Source: CAYSYM01 sp964435115 (lineage in GTDB: Bacteria > Chloroflexota > UBA6077 > CF-72). From it: a stretch of DNA of 43,950 nt. The stretch spans positions 1 to 43,950 of the forward strand of contig CAYSYM010000031.1 of the NCBI GenBank assembly GCA_964435115.1. The letters run 5' to 3'. Numbering within the stretch: the stretch's first letter is position 1; every line of letters starts with the position of its first letter. The position numbers and the translations under genes were made by a program. Under the pieces are notes generated by a model. It had not been told where the DNA came from and ran no database searches. It saw nothing but the letters and a program-made list of their open reading frames with translations. This document shows, in pieces, positions 1-8,503 of this stretch.

Positions 1-2675
1 GTGCGGCTGCGCGTCCCCGCGCGTCCGGCCCCGTGCCGCCCGGCGTCGGCCTTCCCCGCCTCGGCGCGGCGCCGCTCGGCCTCCACGTCGAACGGGCCCG
101 CGGCCGGGATCGGCGGCTCGGCGCCGCCGGCCACGGCGGCCAGGGCGCGCGGGGCGAGCGCCGGCACGCCGGCCGCCGCGGTTACATCCACCGGTCCGAG
201 CCGCGTGCCCGGCAGCGAGGCCAGGAGCCGGGCGTGGGTGCGCCAGAACGCGGCGCGGGCAGCCGACCTGGCGACGACGACCGCCGGCACCGTCCTGGCC
301 ACTTCGATCCCGTACTCCGCCCGTAGAGCGCGCGCCGCGCGTACCACGGCCATCAGCTCGCCCCACTGCTCCTCCGCGGCCGCGTCAGCGGCGCCTGCCT
401 TCGGCCAGGCAGCCACCATCAGCGCCACCGGCCGGTCGGGAGCGCCCGCCGTGAGACGCTGCCACAGCTCCTCGGTCACGAACGGTGCGAACGGGTGCAG
501 CAGCCGCAGCGCCTTCTCGAAAACCCGCGCCAGCAGGGCGCCATCGGCCTGCCCCTCGCGCGCGGCGACCTTGAACGCCTCCACATACCAGTCAGCCAGC
601 TCGTCCCACACGAAGTCATGCGCTACGCGCCCGGCCTCGCCGAAGTTGAAGTCGCCCAGCAGGCGCGTGGTCTCGTGCACGGTCCGGTTCAGGCGACTGG
701 CGATCCAGCGGTCGGCGAGGCTGGCCCCGTCTGCGGCCACGGCCGGCTCCAGCGCGCGCGCCTGCTGCTCCGGCGTCGTGATGCCCAGCACGAAGCGGCC
801 CACGTTCCACAGCTTGTTCACGAAGTCGCGCCGCGCTTCCAGGTTGCCGGCGGTGAGCGTGAAGTCGGTGCCCGGCGTGTTGCCGATCGTCACCGCCAGC
901 CGCAAGGCGTCCGTGCCGTAGGCGTCAATCAGCTCCAGCGGATCCTGGACGTTGCCCTTCGTCTTGCTCATCTTCTGGCCGGTCGCCGCCTTCACCAACC
1001 CGTGCAGGTACACGGTGTGGAACGGGATGCGACCCGTGAACTCCAGCCCGAACATGATCATGCGGGCCACCCAGAAGAAGAGGATGTCGTACCCCGTCTC
1101 CATGACAGAGGTGGGGTAGAAGGTGCGCAGGTCGCTCGTGTCGTCGGGCCAGCCGAGCGTGCTGAACGGCCACAGGCCCGACGAGAACCAGGTGTCCAGC
1201 ACGTCCGGGTCCTGGTGGAACGCGGCGCCACCGCACCTGGGGCACCGCGCAGGCTCCTCCACCGCGGCCCACTGCTCGGCGCAGCCCGGCGCGTCGCAGT
1301 AGTACACGGGGATCCGGTGGCCCCACCAGAGCTGGCGCGAGATGCACCAGTCGCGGATGTGCTCCATCCAGTTGTAGTAGACCTTGGCGAAGCGCTCCGG
1401 GATGATGCGAATGCGCCCGTCCCGCACCACCTGGAGCGCGGGGTCGGCGAGGGGCTTGACCTTCAGGTACCACTGGTCCAGCAGCAGCGGCTCGATGATG
1501 GTGCCCGACCGCTGGCAGTGACCCACCGCGTGGGTGTACTCCTCCTGCTTGACGACCTGGCCGTGCTCGCGCAGCTCTTCCACGATCCGCCGGCGCGCCT
1601 CGAGAGCCGACAGCCCCGCGTAGGCGCCGGCGCGCTCGTTCAGCGTGCCGTCCAGGTTCATCACGTTCACGGCCGGCAGGCTGTGGCGCTGGGCAATCTC
1701 GAAGTCGGTCGGGTCGTGGGCGGGCGTCACCTTCACGGCGCCCGTCCCGAACTCCGGGTCCACGGCCTCGTCGGCCACGACCACCCCGCGTCGCCTGACG
1801 TGGGGAATGAGCACGGGCTTGCCAACCAGGTGGCGGTAGCGCGCGTCCTTCGGATGGACTGCCACGCCCACGTCGCCCAGGATCGTCTCGGGCCGCGTCG
1901 TAGCCACGGTGATCCACTCGCCGGTCGGCCGGTTGTCGGCGTCGACAATCGGGTAGCGGACGTAGGTGAGCTGGCCCCTCACCTCGCGGTACTCCACCTC
2001 CAGGTCGGAGACCACCGTCGCGCAGTCCCGGCACCAGTTGGCGATGCGGTGGCCGCGGTAGATGAGCCTCTTCTCATACAGCCGCACGAAGGCGGTGCGG
2101 ACGGCGCGCACGTGGCGCGGGTCCATGGTGAACAGATCGCGCGACCAGTCGGCCGAGGCCCCGAGCTTGCGGAGCTGGAGCTGGATGTGGTGGCCGTAGG
2201 TCTCCATCCACTCCCACATCTTCTCCAGGAACTTCTCACGCCCCAGGTCGTGGCGTGAGGTGCCCCTGGCGCGCAGGTCGCGCTCGACCACCAGCTGGCC
2301 GGCGATGCCGGCGTGGTCGCGGCCGGGCACCCACAGGCTGGGATCGCCCAGCATGCGGTGCCAGCGGATCATGATGTCTTCGAGCGTGACGAAGAGGGTG
2401 TGCCCGTTATGTAAACCGCCCGTCACGTTCGGCGGGGGCATGGTGATGACGAAGGGAGCCTGCCTACCGAAGTTCCGGTGCGCCTCCGGGCGGAACAGCC
2501 CGTGCTCGAGCCAGAAGTCGTACCAGCGCCCCTCTGTCTCCTTGGGGTCGTAGGGCGCGTACGCTGTCTCGCCCGTTGCGCTCCGCTGCGCCCGCCGCGT
2601 CGGGCGCCGAGCCTCGAGCGTCGACGGCGTGGGAGCTGCGCTCACGAGGCGAGGGGTAGGGTGCGGGGTGGCCAT
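1..2675 (-). CDS. valS: Valine--tRNA ligase (3' end beyond window)
   Basis: Class Ia aminoacyl-tRNA synthetase that charges tRNA-Val in the cytoplasm. The reading frame is open from an ATG at 2675 to the left edge of the window (891 codons), so only the extreme C-terminus is missing. The HIGH-type signature appears as PPNVTGGLHNGH (about 2400-2440) and the KMSKS loop as GQKMSKTKGN (about 950-985). A zinc-ribbon CxxC pair lies near 1235-1290, and the CP1 editing region contains the TTRPETILGD motif. The ATG start is preceded by AGGAAG at a normal distance. The last visible residues (DVEAERRRAEAG) look like the beginning of the ValRS C-terminal coiled coil. The product extends about 40 residues upstream of the conserved core (core from APYDPKETEGRWY). 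No T-box leader was seen in the 160 bp upstream. Confidence 0.97.
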   Translation of the reverse strand, partial: MATPHPTPRLVSAAPTPSTLEARRPTRRAQRSATGETAYAPYDPKETEGRWYDFWLEHGLFRPEAHRNFGRQAPFVITMPPPNVTGGLHNGHTLFVTLEDIMIRWHRMLGDPSLWVPGRDHAGIAGQLVVERDLRARGTSRHDLGREKFLEKMWEWMETYGHHIQLQLRKLGASADWSRDLFTMDPRHVRAVRTAFVRLYEKRLIYRGHRIANWCRDCATVVSDLEVEYREVRGQLTYVRYPIVDADNRPTGEWITVATTRPETILGDVGVAVHPKDARYRHLVGKPVLIPHVRRRGVVVADEAVDPEFGTGAVKVTPAHDPTDFEIAQRHSLPAVNVMNLDGTLNERAGAYAGLSALEARRRIVEELREHGQVVKQEEYTHAVGHCQRSGTIIEPLLLDQWYLKVKPLADPALQVVRDGRIRIIPERFAKVYYNWMEHIRDWCISRQLWWGHRIPVYYCDAPGCAEQWAAVEEPARCPRCGGAAFHQDPDVLDTWFSSGLWPFSTLGWPDDTSDLRTFYPTSVMETGYDILFFWVARMIMFGLEFTGRIPFHTVYLHGLVKAATGQKMSKTKGNVQDPLELIDAYGTDALRLAVTIGNTPGTDFTLTAGNLEARRDFVNKLWNVGRFVLGITTPEQQARALEPAVAADGASLADRWIASRLNRTVHETTRLLGDFNFGEAGRVAHDFVWDELADWYVEAFKVAAREGQADGALLARVFEKALRLLHPFAPFVTEELWQRLTAGAPDRPVALMVAAWPKAGAADAAAEEQWGELMAVVRAARALRAEYGIEVARTVPAVVVARSAARAAFWRTHARLLASLPGTRLGPVDVTAAAGVPALAPRALAAVAGGAEPPIPAAGPFDVEAERRRAEAGKADAGRHGAGRAGTRSR

Positions 2676-2835
2676 CGTCTTCCTGCTCGAATGGTAGCGT
2701 TCTCATGCTCAGCGAAGTCGGGCGGGGGCCGCGGCGGCTGCCGTGCTCGCGGTGGGCTGGACCAGCGCGCCCACAGGTGGGGAGACTGAGCCCGGCTTGC
2801 ATCGCCTGCATGGCATCGTTCCCCGATGGACCAGA

Positions 2836-4002
2836 TCAGGGTGATTCCCCGAACGCCTCGCGCCACAGCGCCATGAAGTCGGCCGGCGGCGGCTCCGGCG
2901 GAAGCGTGGGCCTGAAACGCGGCTCCTCCCAGTGGCGGCCGCCGCCCACGCCAGCGGGCACGTAGTCGCCCAGCCGCCTGCCCAGGAACAACGCGCCGAT
3001 CCGGCCCAGCCCGCGCGGATCGACGAGCTGTGCCAGCGCCCGCCGGTCGGCCGGTCCGGGCAGCAGGACGGCGAACTGGCGCAGGCCCAGGTGGCGCAGG
3101 AGCCTGTGCTGCCGGACGAGGCCCAGCACCTCCAGCCCGGCGTGGCCGGCAGCGGCCGCCAGCGTGGTGAAGTCCACGTGTGTCGAGATGTCCTGCCGGC
3201 CGACACGCACGAGGGGGTCGCTGCCCAGCGTGTGGCGGTAGTAGGTGAGCAACGTGCCCTGCGGCCGGGCGTACAGCGCCTCCGCCGTGTCGCCATAGTC
3301 GAGCACGAGCGCCAGGCCTCGTTCCAGCCGGGCGGCGAGGTCCCGAGCCCATGCCACCAGCCCGGTGTTGATCTCGCCAACGCCCCCCTCCGGCGGGCGC
3401 ACCCCGAGGCGGCCCAGGTGCTCCGCTACCGCTGGTGGGATGTCCTCCGCTTCGACCCACACGAAGCGGTCGCGCGCGTCCAGGCCCACACGCAGCTCGC
3501 GCAGGTGGCCCTCACGAACCACTACCCGGTACACAGGCAAGGCGTCCAGCAGCTCGTTCGCCAGCACGAAGTGGGGTGGTTCCCCCGAGCCGTTCCACGC
3601 CACGCCCTTCGCCGCCAGCGTCTGCTGCTGCACGCGCCGCAGCGAGGGGCTGCGCTCTTCGATCGTGTAGCGGGCCACCCGCGCGAGCGCCGGCGCATCT
3701 GAGCTGGCCCAGTCGAGCAGCGCCCGGGCCAGAGCGCCCGCGCCAGCACCAACCTCCAGGATCCGGAACGGCGCCGGCTGCCCGAGGGCCTCCCAGAGGT
3801 CGAGCGCCTGCCGGCCGATGAGCGCGCCGAAGACCGGGTGGATCTCCGGGCTGGTGATGAAGTCTCCCGCGCGCCCGAAGCCACGGAGGGTGGAGTAGTA
3901 ACCGTACTCCGGGTGGTAGAGCGCCGCCTCCATGAAGTCACGGAACGACATCGGCCCCTGCAGCCGAATGCGCTCTTGCAGGAGGTGGTGCAGCGGGTTC
4001 AC
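2836..4002 (-). CDS. MidA/NDUFAF7-family SAM-dependent methyltransferase
   Basis: Putative class I SAM-dependent protein methyltransferase of the DUF185/COG1565 (MidA) family; the mitochondrial member NDUFAF7 methylates an arginine of a complex I subunit. The visible family signature is an N-terminal block MSFRDFMEAALYHPEYGYYS, then GRAGDFITSPEIHPVFGALI, then a SAM-binding loop ILEVGAGAGALARALL, then NELLDALP and a LVLDYGD motif. I place the start at GTG 4002 (VNPLHHLLQERI), about 388 residues, because the family begins near there; an in-frame ATG at 4077 would add 25 Arg/Pro-rich residues without similarity. It lies directly downstream of sucD and upstream of valS on the same strand, so co-transcription is possible. 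The link to complex I is interesting because nuo genes lie at the other end of the window, but the bacterial substrate is not established here. Confidence 0.88.
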   Translation of the reverse strand: MNPLHHLLQERIRLQGPMSFRDFMEAALYHPEYGYYSTLRGFGRAGDFITSPEIHPVFGALIGRQALDLWEALGQPAPFRILEVGAGAGALARALLDWASSDAPALARVARYTIEERSPSLRRVQQQTLAAKGVAWNGSGEPPHFVLANELLDALPVYRVVVREGHLRELRVGLDARDRFVWVEAEDIPPAVAEHLGRLGVRPPEGGVGEINTGLVAWARDLAARLERGLALVLDYGDTAEALYARPQGTLLTYYRHTLGSDPLVRVGRQDISTHVDFTTLAAAAGHAGLEVLGLVRQHRLLRHLGLRQFAVLLPGPADRRALAQLVDPRGLGRIGALFLGRRLGDYVPAGVGGGRHWEEPRFRPTLPPEPPPADFMALWREAFGESP

Positions 4003-4099
4003 GGAGCTGGCGGGGCTGCTAGCAGGTCGGCCAAGCCCCACGCATCGGCGCGCGGGCCGCCCGCGCGGGCGGCACACCAGAAACGGGCGGGCGAGGCGC

Positions 4100-4984
4100 T
4101 TACAGGCGCGCCACCACCTCGGCCATCAGCTCGCCGGCCTCCGTGGGATTGATCGCCACGCGGGCGCCGGCCTCGCGGAGCGCATCCATCTTGGCCTGGG
4201 CCGTCCCCTTCGAGCCGGAGATGATGGCGCCGGCGTGGCCCATCTTCTTGCCGGGCGGCGCCGTGACGCCGGCGATGTACGCCACCACGGGCTTGGACAT
4301 GTGCTCCTGGATGAACTGCGCCGCCCGCTCCTCTTCGGAGCCCCCGATCTCGCCAATCAGGATGACCGCCGTCGTCTCCGGGTCCGCCTGGAACGCCGCC
4401 AGGCAGTCGATGAAGCTGGTTCCCGGCACCGGGTCGCCGCCGATGCCCACGCAGGTCGTCTGGCCAATCCCTTTCTGCGTCAACTCGTACAGGGCCTGGT
4501 AGGTGAGGGTACCCGAACGGCTGACGATGCCCACCGGCCCGCCCGGCAGTGCGTTCTCGCCGGGGGTGATGCCGATGTTGCACTTGCCGGGCGAGATGAT
4601 GCCCGGGCAGTTCGGGCCGATGATCCGCGTGCGGGGGAAGTCGCGCTTGACACGGTTGAAGAAGCGCGCCTCGTCCTGCGCCGGCACCCCCTCGGTGATG
4701 ATCACCACCAGCTCGATACCGGCCGCCGCGGCCTCGAGCACCGCCCCTTCCACACCCGGCGCCGGGATGAAGATGCACGAGGCAGTCGCGCCCGTGGCCG
4801 CCACGGCGTCCTGCACGGTGCCGAAGATCGGGATCCCCTCCACGTTCTCGCCCGCTTTCCTGGGGTTGGTGCCGGCGACGACCTTCGTCCCGTAGGCGCG
4901 GTTCCGCAACCCATAGAAGCGGCCCTGGCTGCCGGTGAGGCCCTGGTAGATCACCCTGGTGTGCTCGTCGACCCAGATGCTCAT
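4100..4984 (-). CDS. sucD: Succinyl-CoA synthetase (ADP-forming) alpha subunit
   Basis: Alpha subunit of the TCA-cycle enzyme that interconverts succinyl-CoA and succinate with substrate-level phosphorylation. The 294-residue length is normal. An N-terminal CoA-binding Rossmann domain (QGLTGSQGRFY, GTNPRKAG) is followed by the CoA-ligase domain. The phosphorylated histidine is visible in KKMGHAGAII at about H250. IGPNCPGIISPG and GEIGGSEEERAA are family hallmarks. The ATG start at 4984 overlaps the sucC stop in an ATGA junction, which indicates translational coupling with the beta subunit. Function and family are secure; nucleotide specificity (ADP or GDP) is not readable from sequence alone. 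Confidence 0.97.
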   Translation of the reverse strand: MSIWVDEHTRVIYQGLTGSQGRFYGLRNRAYGTKVVAGTNPRKAGENVEGIPIFGTVQDAVAATGATASCIFIPAPGVEGAVLEAAAAGIELVVIITEGVPAQDEARFFNRVKRDFPRTRIIGPNCPGIISPGKCNIGITPGENALPGGPVGIVSRSGTLTYQALYELTQKGIGQTTCVGIGGDPVPGTSFIDCLAAFQADPETTAVILIGEIGGSEEERAAQFIQEHMSKPVVAYIAGVTAPPGKKMGHAGAIISGSKGTAQAKMDALREAGARVAINPTEAGELMAEVVARL

Positions 4985-6129
4985 CGAGCGCCTCCTGCCA
5001 GCTCAACGGCCTTCCGCGCCGCCTCCAGCATGGTCGGGCGGGTCATCAGTTGTTCAGACTCGTACGCCTTGAGAATCGCCCGCCCCTCCTCAGCGTTGGT
5101 CCCGTCGATGCGCACCACGATGGGCGCGGTGATGTCAACCCGCCCCAGCGCCTGCACGATGCCGTTCGCCACCTCCTCGCCCCGTGTAATGCCGCCGAAG
5201 ATGTTGATCAAGATGGCGCGCACCTGCTCGTCGCTGGTGATCACCTCCAGGGCATTGGCCATCACGTCGGCGCTGGCGCCGCCGCCGATGTCCAGGAAGT
5301 TCGCGGGTTGTCCACCCACCTGGTTCACCACGTCGCAGGTACTCATCGCCAGGCCGGCACCGTTGGCGATGATCCCCACGCTCCCATCCAGCCCGACATA
5401 CTGCAGGCCCTTCGCCTTCGCCAGCGCCTCGCGCGGGTCGAGCGGGGCCACATCCCGGAACTCCTCCCACTCCGGGTGGCGGAAGGCGGCGTTGTCGTCC
5501 AGCGTGACCTTCGCGTCGAGCGCGTGGACGCGGCCGTCGGGCGTGAGGATGAGCGGGTTGATCTCCGCCAGGTCGGCATCGCCCTCCACGAAGCAGCGGT
5601 AGAGCCGCAGCAGGATCTCGGCAGCGGCCGGCCGGGCCTGCTCGTCCAGCCCCGCCTGCTCGACCAGCCGGCACGCGCCAGCGCGGGTGAGGCCGTCGAC
5701 GGGATCGACATGCAGGCGGGCGAGCGCCGAGGGGTCTTCGGCCGCCACCTGCTCGATGTCCACGCCGCCCCGAGCCGAGACCATCCCCAGATGCAGCTTG
5801 GCCGCTCGATCGAGCGTGAACGAGGCGTAGTACTCGCGGGCGATCTCCGACGCGCGCTCGACCCACACGCGCCGCACCACGTGGCCCTTGATCGCCATGC
5901 CCAGGATGCGGCCAGCGTGCGTGCGGACCTCGTCGCCGTTCGAGGCGAGCCGGATTCCGCCCGCCTTGCCGCGGCCTCCCACCAGGACCTGGGCCTTTAC
6001 GACGGCCGGGTAGCCAACCGCCTCGGCCGCCGCTACTGCCTGGTCCACACTCTCCGCCACGCGGCCGGGCGACACGGGGAGGCCGAAACGGGCGAAGTAC
6101 TGCTTTCCCTGGTACTCGAATAGATCCAC
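4981..6129 (-). CDS. sucC: Succinyl-CoA synthetase beta subunit
   Basis: ATP-grasp-containing beta subunit that binds the nucleotide and forms a heterodimer or heterotetramer with SucD. The protein has 382 residues (family about 388), starting MDLFEYQGKQYFARFGLPV with the early glycine-rich KAQVLVGGRGKAGGI segment and the typical C-terminal NIFGGITRGEEVANG and DGTNAEEGRAIL motifs. The start is GTG at 6129, preceded by GGAGATAGGTAG. A TACACT -10-like hexamer on the minus strand at 6193-6188 would give a leader of about 50 nt; no convincing -35 was seen. sucC and sucD form one transcription unit. The 242 bp between this start and vapC hold only that promoter-like site and an 8-bp palindrome GAGATCTC near 6210-6217. 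Confidence 0.97.
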   Translation of the reverse strand: MDLFEYQGKQYFARFGLPVSPGRVAESVDQAVAAAEAVGYPAVVKAQVLVGGRGKAGGIRLASNGDEVRTHAGRILGMAIKGHVVRRVWVERASEIAREYYASFTLDRAAKLHLGMVSARGGVDIEQVAAEDPSALARLHVDPVDGLTRAGACRLVEQAGLDEQARPAAAEILLRLYRCFVEGDADLAEINPLILTPDGRVHALDAKVTLDDNAAFRHPEWEEFRDVAPLDPREALAKAKGLQYVGLDGSVGIIANGAGLAMSTCDVVNQVGGQPANFLDIGGGASADVMANALEVITSDEQVRAILINIFGGITRGEEVANGIVQALGRVDITAPIVVRIDGTNAEEGRAILKAYESEQLMTRPTMLEAARKAVELAGGAR

Positions 6130-6371
6130 CTACCTATCTCCATCCGTCTCGGTCTCGCCATGGGGACGGTGCCGCGTGGCTGCGGTCAGTGTAGCCACCC
6201 CGGGCGCCAGAGATCTCAGTGGCAGCTCAGATGCCAGTGGCGGGGCGTTCTCTCCCTGAAGGCTGGTGGTGGCGCGGCGCGGAGGGGGAGTCGGGAGTCG
6301 AGCGCTGGCGCGGTGACCGCGCGGCCCGGTGCCGTCCGCTTTCGTCTTGGCCCGGCCGTGAGGCGTCGGTG

Positions 6372-6791
6372 CTACTCCACCGTCCCGCGCGGAACGATCC
6401 ACCGGTGCGGTTGATCGGTGAGGCTGGCGATCAGCTCGAAGTCGGCGTCGTAGTGCAGCACCGCCAGGCCTCGCGCCTCGGCTACGGCCGCGACCAGGGC
6501 GTCAACGAGCGAGATGGCGCGGTGCTGGCTGCGAGCGGCAAGGCTCGCCTGGATGTCCAGGGCGCGACGGTGATCAGCCTCTCGCGTCGGCGCCTGGGCA
6601 AAGGCGCCGAGCCGGCCCATCACCTCCGCGTAGTCGCCGGGATTCCGGGCTGCGAAGCCCAGCTCAAATGCGACCGGCGCACAGACGGCTACCGCACCCA
6701 CGGCTGCCAGCGGCGCAAAGGCCGCCGCGACCGCGGGCTTGCCAAGTCGAGCGAAGACACTGGTGTCGGCCAGGTACCGCTCGCGCGCCAC
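6372..6791 (-). CDS. vapC: PIN-domain ribonuclease toxin, VapC family
   Basis: Probable VapC toxin: a Mg-dependent PIN endoribonuclease that cleaves RNA (often tRNA or rRNA in this family) unless neutralised by VapB. The 139-residue protein shows the expected acidic residues: D9 in YLADTSVFARL, E43 in AFELGF, D97 in SLVDALVAAVAE and D115 in HYDADFE. The order and spacing match PIN domains, so the active site looks intact. It starts at GTG 6791, immediately after the vapB stop (TAG then GTG, no gap), so translation is likely coupled. The target RNA cannot be predicted. Confidence 0.92.
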   Translation of the reverse strand: MARERYLADTSVFARLGKPAVAAAFAPLAAVGAVAVCAPVAFELGFAARNPGDYAEVMGRLGAFAQAPTREADHRRALDIQASLAARSQHRAISLVDALVAAVAEARGLAVLHYDADFELIASLTDQPHRWIVPRGTVE

Positions 6792-6998
6792 CTAGCCGGT
6801 TCCTCCCCAGGCCTCCTCCGCAGCCGCGAAGTCGAACCGTCCCTCTTCGGCGAGCAGGCGGATGAGCTCCGTCCGGCGGGTGGCGTCCAACACCTCGCGC
6901 AGGGCGGCGTCGATGGTCTCTCTGAGCGTCGCGGTGCCCAGCACCGCGGCCGCCTGGCGCGCGATATCCCGGTTAACGTCAACAGATGTCTTGCCCAC
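6792..6998 (-). CDS. vapB: VapB-family antitoxin
   Basis: Small (68-residue) antitoxin that should bind VapC and repress the operon. Residues about 1-40 (GKTSVDVNRDIARQAAAVLG and TLRETIDAALREVLD) resemble the ribbon-helix-helix DNA-binding fold of the VapB type common in actinobacteria and other high-GC phyla. The C-terminal part (ELIRLLAEEGRFDF) fits the toxin-wrapping segment. The start is GTG 6998. A perfect-looking -10 hexamer ends six bases upstream, which implies a leaderless mRNA, and there is therefore no functional Shine-Dalgarno site. The gene abuts vapC directly. Confidence 0.9.
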   Translation of the reverse strand: MGKTSVDVNRDIARQAAAVLGTATLRETIDAALREVLDATRRTELIRLLAEEGRFDFAAAEEAWGGTG

Positions 6999-7004
6999 AG
7001 GCCT

Positions 7005-7010
7005 AGTATA
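7005..7010 (-). promoter_or_regulatory. TATACT -10 box, leaderless-type promoter of vapBC
   Basis: Read on the minus strand the order is TATACT, AGGCCT, GTG. With the usual 6-7 bases between -10 box and transcription start, the RNA would begin at the vapB start codon itself. There is no good TTGACA-like -35 at 16-19 bp. The GGGAGG just upstream of the -10 box would lie outside the transcript, so it is probably not a ribosome-binding site. Confidence 0.6.
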
Positions 7011-7072
7011 CCTCCCTCTGGGCGTCGCGCCCGTCGCGCCCGGCCTCTTCTACGCCGTCCCATCGAGGATGA

Positions 7073-7084
7073 CCTAGAACTAGG
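7073..7084. promoter_or_regulatory. CCTAG-AA-CTAGG palindrome upstream of vapBC
   Basis: A perfect inverted repeat of two CCTAG half-sites separated by AA lies about 65 bp upstream of the vapB -10 box. A further half-site, CCTAG, occurs at 7002-7006 overlapping the -10/start region. CTAG-containing sites are rare in high-GC bacterial DNA. The placement would suit a VapB or VapBC autoregulatory operator, but that is inference. The rest of 6999-7219 shows only a tandem GTCGCGCCC duplication near 7024-7041. Confidence 0.35.
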
Positions 7085-7219
7085 CCGTGCCGCTCCGCGA
7101 GGTCCATCGGCAGTGGTGCCCCGCCGGGCCATGCGGTCGCAGCGGGAGACGCGCAGCCAGCGACTCCGGGACCTCGGGACGCGAGGCGTTGCGCCCCGGC
7201 CCTGGCTGCTGGCGCCGGC

Positions 7220-7573
7220 TTACCCGGGCGGCCAGCCCATCCGCCGGCCGCCGAGGAGGTGGACGTGCAGGTGGGGCACCGAGTTCAGCGCGTCACGGCC
7301 CGTGTTCACCACCAGCCGGTAGCCAGACTCGGCTACGCCCTCCTGCCGCGCCACCTCGCGGGCGGTGCGGATCAAGGCGCCCACCACCTGGTCGTGCTGC
7401 GGCTCGAGCTCCTCGGTGTTCGAGATGTGCCGGTTCGGCACGACCAGGACGTGGACGGGCATCTGCGGGTTGATGTCGCGAAAGGCGGTCGCCTGCTCGT
7501 CGCGGTAGACCACGTCACCCCGAACCTCACCGGCGACGATCTTGCAGAAGAGGCAGTCCGTCTGCGTGCTCAT
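7220..7573 (-). CDS. HIT-family nucleotide hydrolase (HinT-like)
   Basis: Histidine-triad protein of 117 residues, probably an HINT-type purine nucleoside phosphoramidase. The N-terminus CLFCKIVAGEV, the middle HVLVVPNRHI and the catalytic triad HLHVHLLGGR near the C-terminus are all present and intact. The start is ATG 7573 with GAGGTG about 8 nt upstream. It is the last gene of the prmA-rsmE-HIT run on the minus strand, but a 144-bp gap with a repeat and hairpin separates it from rsmE, so it may have its own expression level. The physiological substrate is unknown for most bacterial members. Confidence 0.95.
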   Translation of the reverse strand: MSTQTDCLFCKIVAGEVRGDVVYRDEQATAFRDINPQMPVHVLVVPNRHISNTEELEPQHDQVVGALIRTAREVARQEGVAESGYRLVVNTGRDALNSVPHLHVHLLGGRRMGWPPG

Positions 7574-7589
7574 GCGCGTGCACCTCGGG

Positions 7590-7705
7590 CTTCGGTGCTG
7601 GGTCTCAGGTGTGGAGTCTCAAGTGTCGGGTGCCAGGTGCCGCGGAGCGAGCACCGGCACCCACCACCCAGCACCCAGCACCCGATCCCCGATACCCAGC
7701 ACATT
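7590..7705. repeat. Degenerate GGGTGCC/CACCCAGC repeat with hairpin
   Basis: The gap between rsmE and the HIT gene is filled by short reiterated units: GGGTCTC, GGGTGCC and GGTGCC on one side, then CACCCAGCACCCAGCACCC and CGATACCCAGCAC on the other. The two halves are partly complementary: GGGTGCC-A-GGTGC at 7628-7640 pairs with GCACCGGCACCC at 7651-7662, with one bulged base. The C-rich half matches, in inverse orientation, the G-rich block at 9591-9645, and more weakly the block at 38543-38567. This is a small dispersed repeat family with a GGTATCGGG core. Confidence 0.6.
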
Positions 7706-7717
7706 GAATCACGCCGG

Positions 7718-8503
7718 TCACTCCAGGTCGCCAAGCAGGTACAGTACCAGGGCCGCGAAGATAGGCGAGGCCGTCTCCGTACGCAGGACGCGGGGCCCCA
7801 GCGAGACCACCCGAGCGCCAGCCACCTGCGCCCGCTCGACCTCCTCCTCCGAGTAGCCACCTTCCGGCCCCACGAACAGCGAGACCACGTTGGGCAAGGC
7901 GGGTCCCGCGGTCGACACGGCCTCGCGCAGGCTCACCCGCGCCGCGCTGCGTTCGCAGGCCACCAGCACCACTCCTTCCTCGGCGGCCTGGCGGACGGCC
8001 ATGTCGAACGGCAGGGCTGGCTCCAGTGTCGGGACCACACCGCGGCCGGCCTGCTCGGCAGCCTCGCACAGGATGCGCTGCCAGCGCTCGCGGCGAACGC
8101 CATCCGGTGCCTGGCGCGGGAGACACCGCGCCGAGTGGACCGGGACGATGGCGCTTGCGCCGACTTCGACGAGCTTCTGGAGCACCTGCTCGAACTTGTC
8201 GCGCCGCAGCAACGACGGGTACGCCACCAGCCGGGTCCGCGGCTCAGACGCTTGGCTCGTCTCGCCGACGATGCGCCCCACCGCCCCGCCAGCGTGCAGC
8301 GACGCCAGCTCCACGACCAGCAGCGTGGACGGGCGGACGCCATCGAACACCAGGACCCGCTCGCCCACCTGCAGGCGAAGCACGGCTCCGAGCTGTCGCG
8401 CCTGGTCAGGCGCGAACCGCACCTCGTCGCCGACGATCCGCTCCGCTGGGACGTGGAAGCGGTGCTTCGCCGGGTACAGGCGGCCGCCACGCACCTGGCT
8501 CAC
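7718..8503 (-). CDS. rsmE: 16S rRNA (uracil-1498-N3)-methyltransferase
   Basis: SPOUT-fold methyltransferase that modifies U1498 of 16S rRNA. It has 261 residues with an N-terminal PUA-like region starting HRFHVPAERI and the C-terminal trefoil-knot SAM site LFVGPEGGYSEEEVERA followed by VSLGPRVLRTETASPIFA, the diagnostic RsmE block. The start is GTG 8503, whose GTGA overlaps the prmA stop; translation is probably coupled. A second in-frame GTG three codons later is a possible alternative. The prmA-rsmE pairing is common in many phyla. Confidence 0.96.
   Translation of the reverse strand: MSQVRGGRLYPAKHRFHVPAERIVGDEVRFAPDQARQLGAVLRLQVGERVLVFDGVRPSTLLVVELASLHAGGAVGRIVGETSQASEPRTRLVAYPSLLRRDKFEQVLQKLVEVGASAIVPVHSARCLPRQAPDGVRRERWQRILCEAAEQAGRGVVPTLEPALPFDMAVRQAAEEGVVLVACERSAARVSLREAVSTAGPALPNVVSLFVGPEGGYSEEEVERAQVAGARVVSLGPRVLRTETASPIFAALVLYLLGDLE

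Noticed and set aside
495..2258. Long plus-strand ORF of 587 codons opposite valS
   Set aside because: It is antisense to an unmistakable ValRS, rich in His/Arg/Val, with no recognisable domain. Long antisense ORFs are expected in high-GC genes.
2676..2835. Possible T-box leader before valS
   Set aside because: No specifier loop or conserved T-box sequence (such as the AGGGTGG-type block) and no terminator were found in the 160 bp.
6130..6371. Small ORFs in the sucC-vapC gap
   Set aside because: Composition is that of random high-GC frames, and the region holds the sucC promoter-like site.
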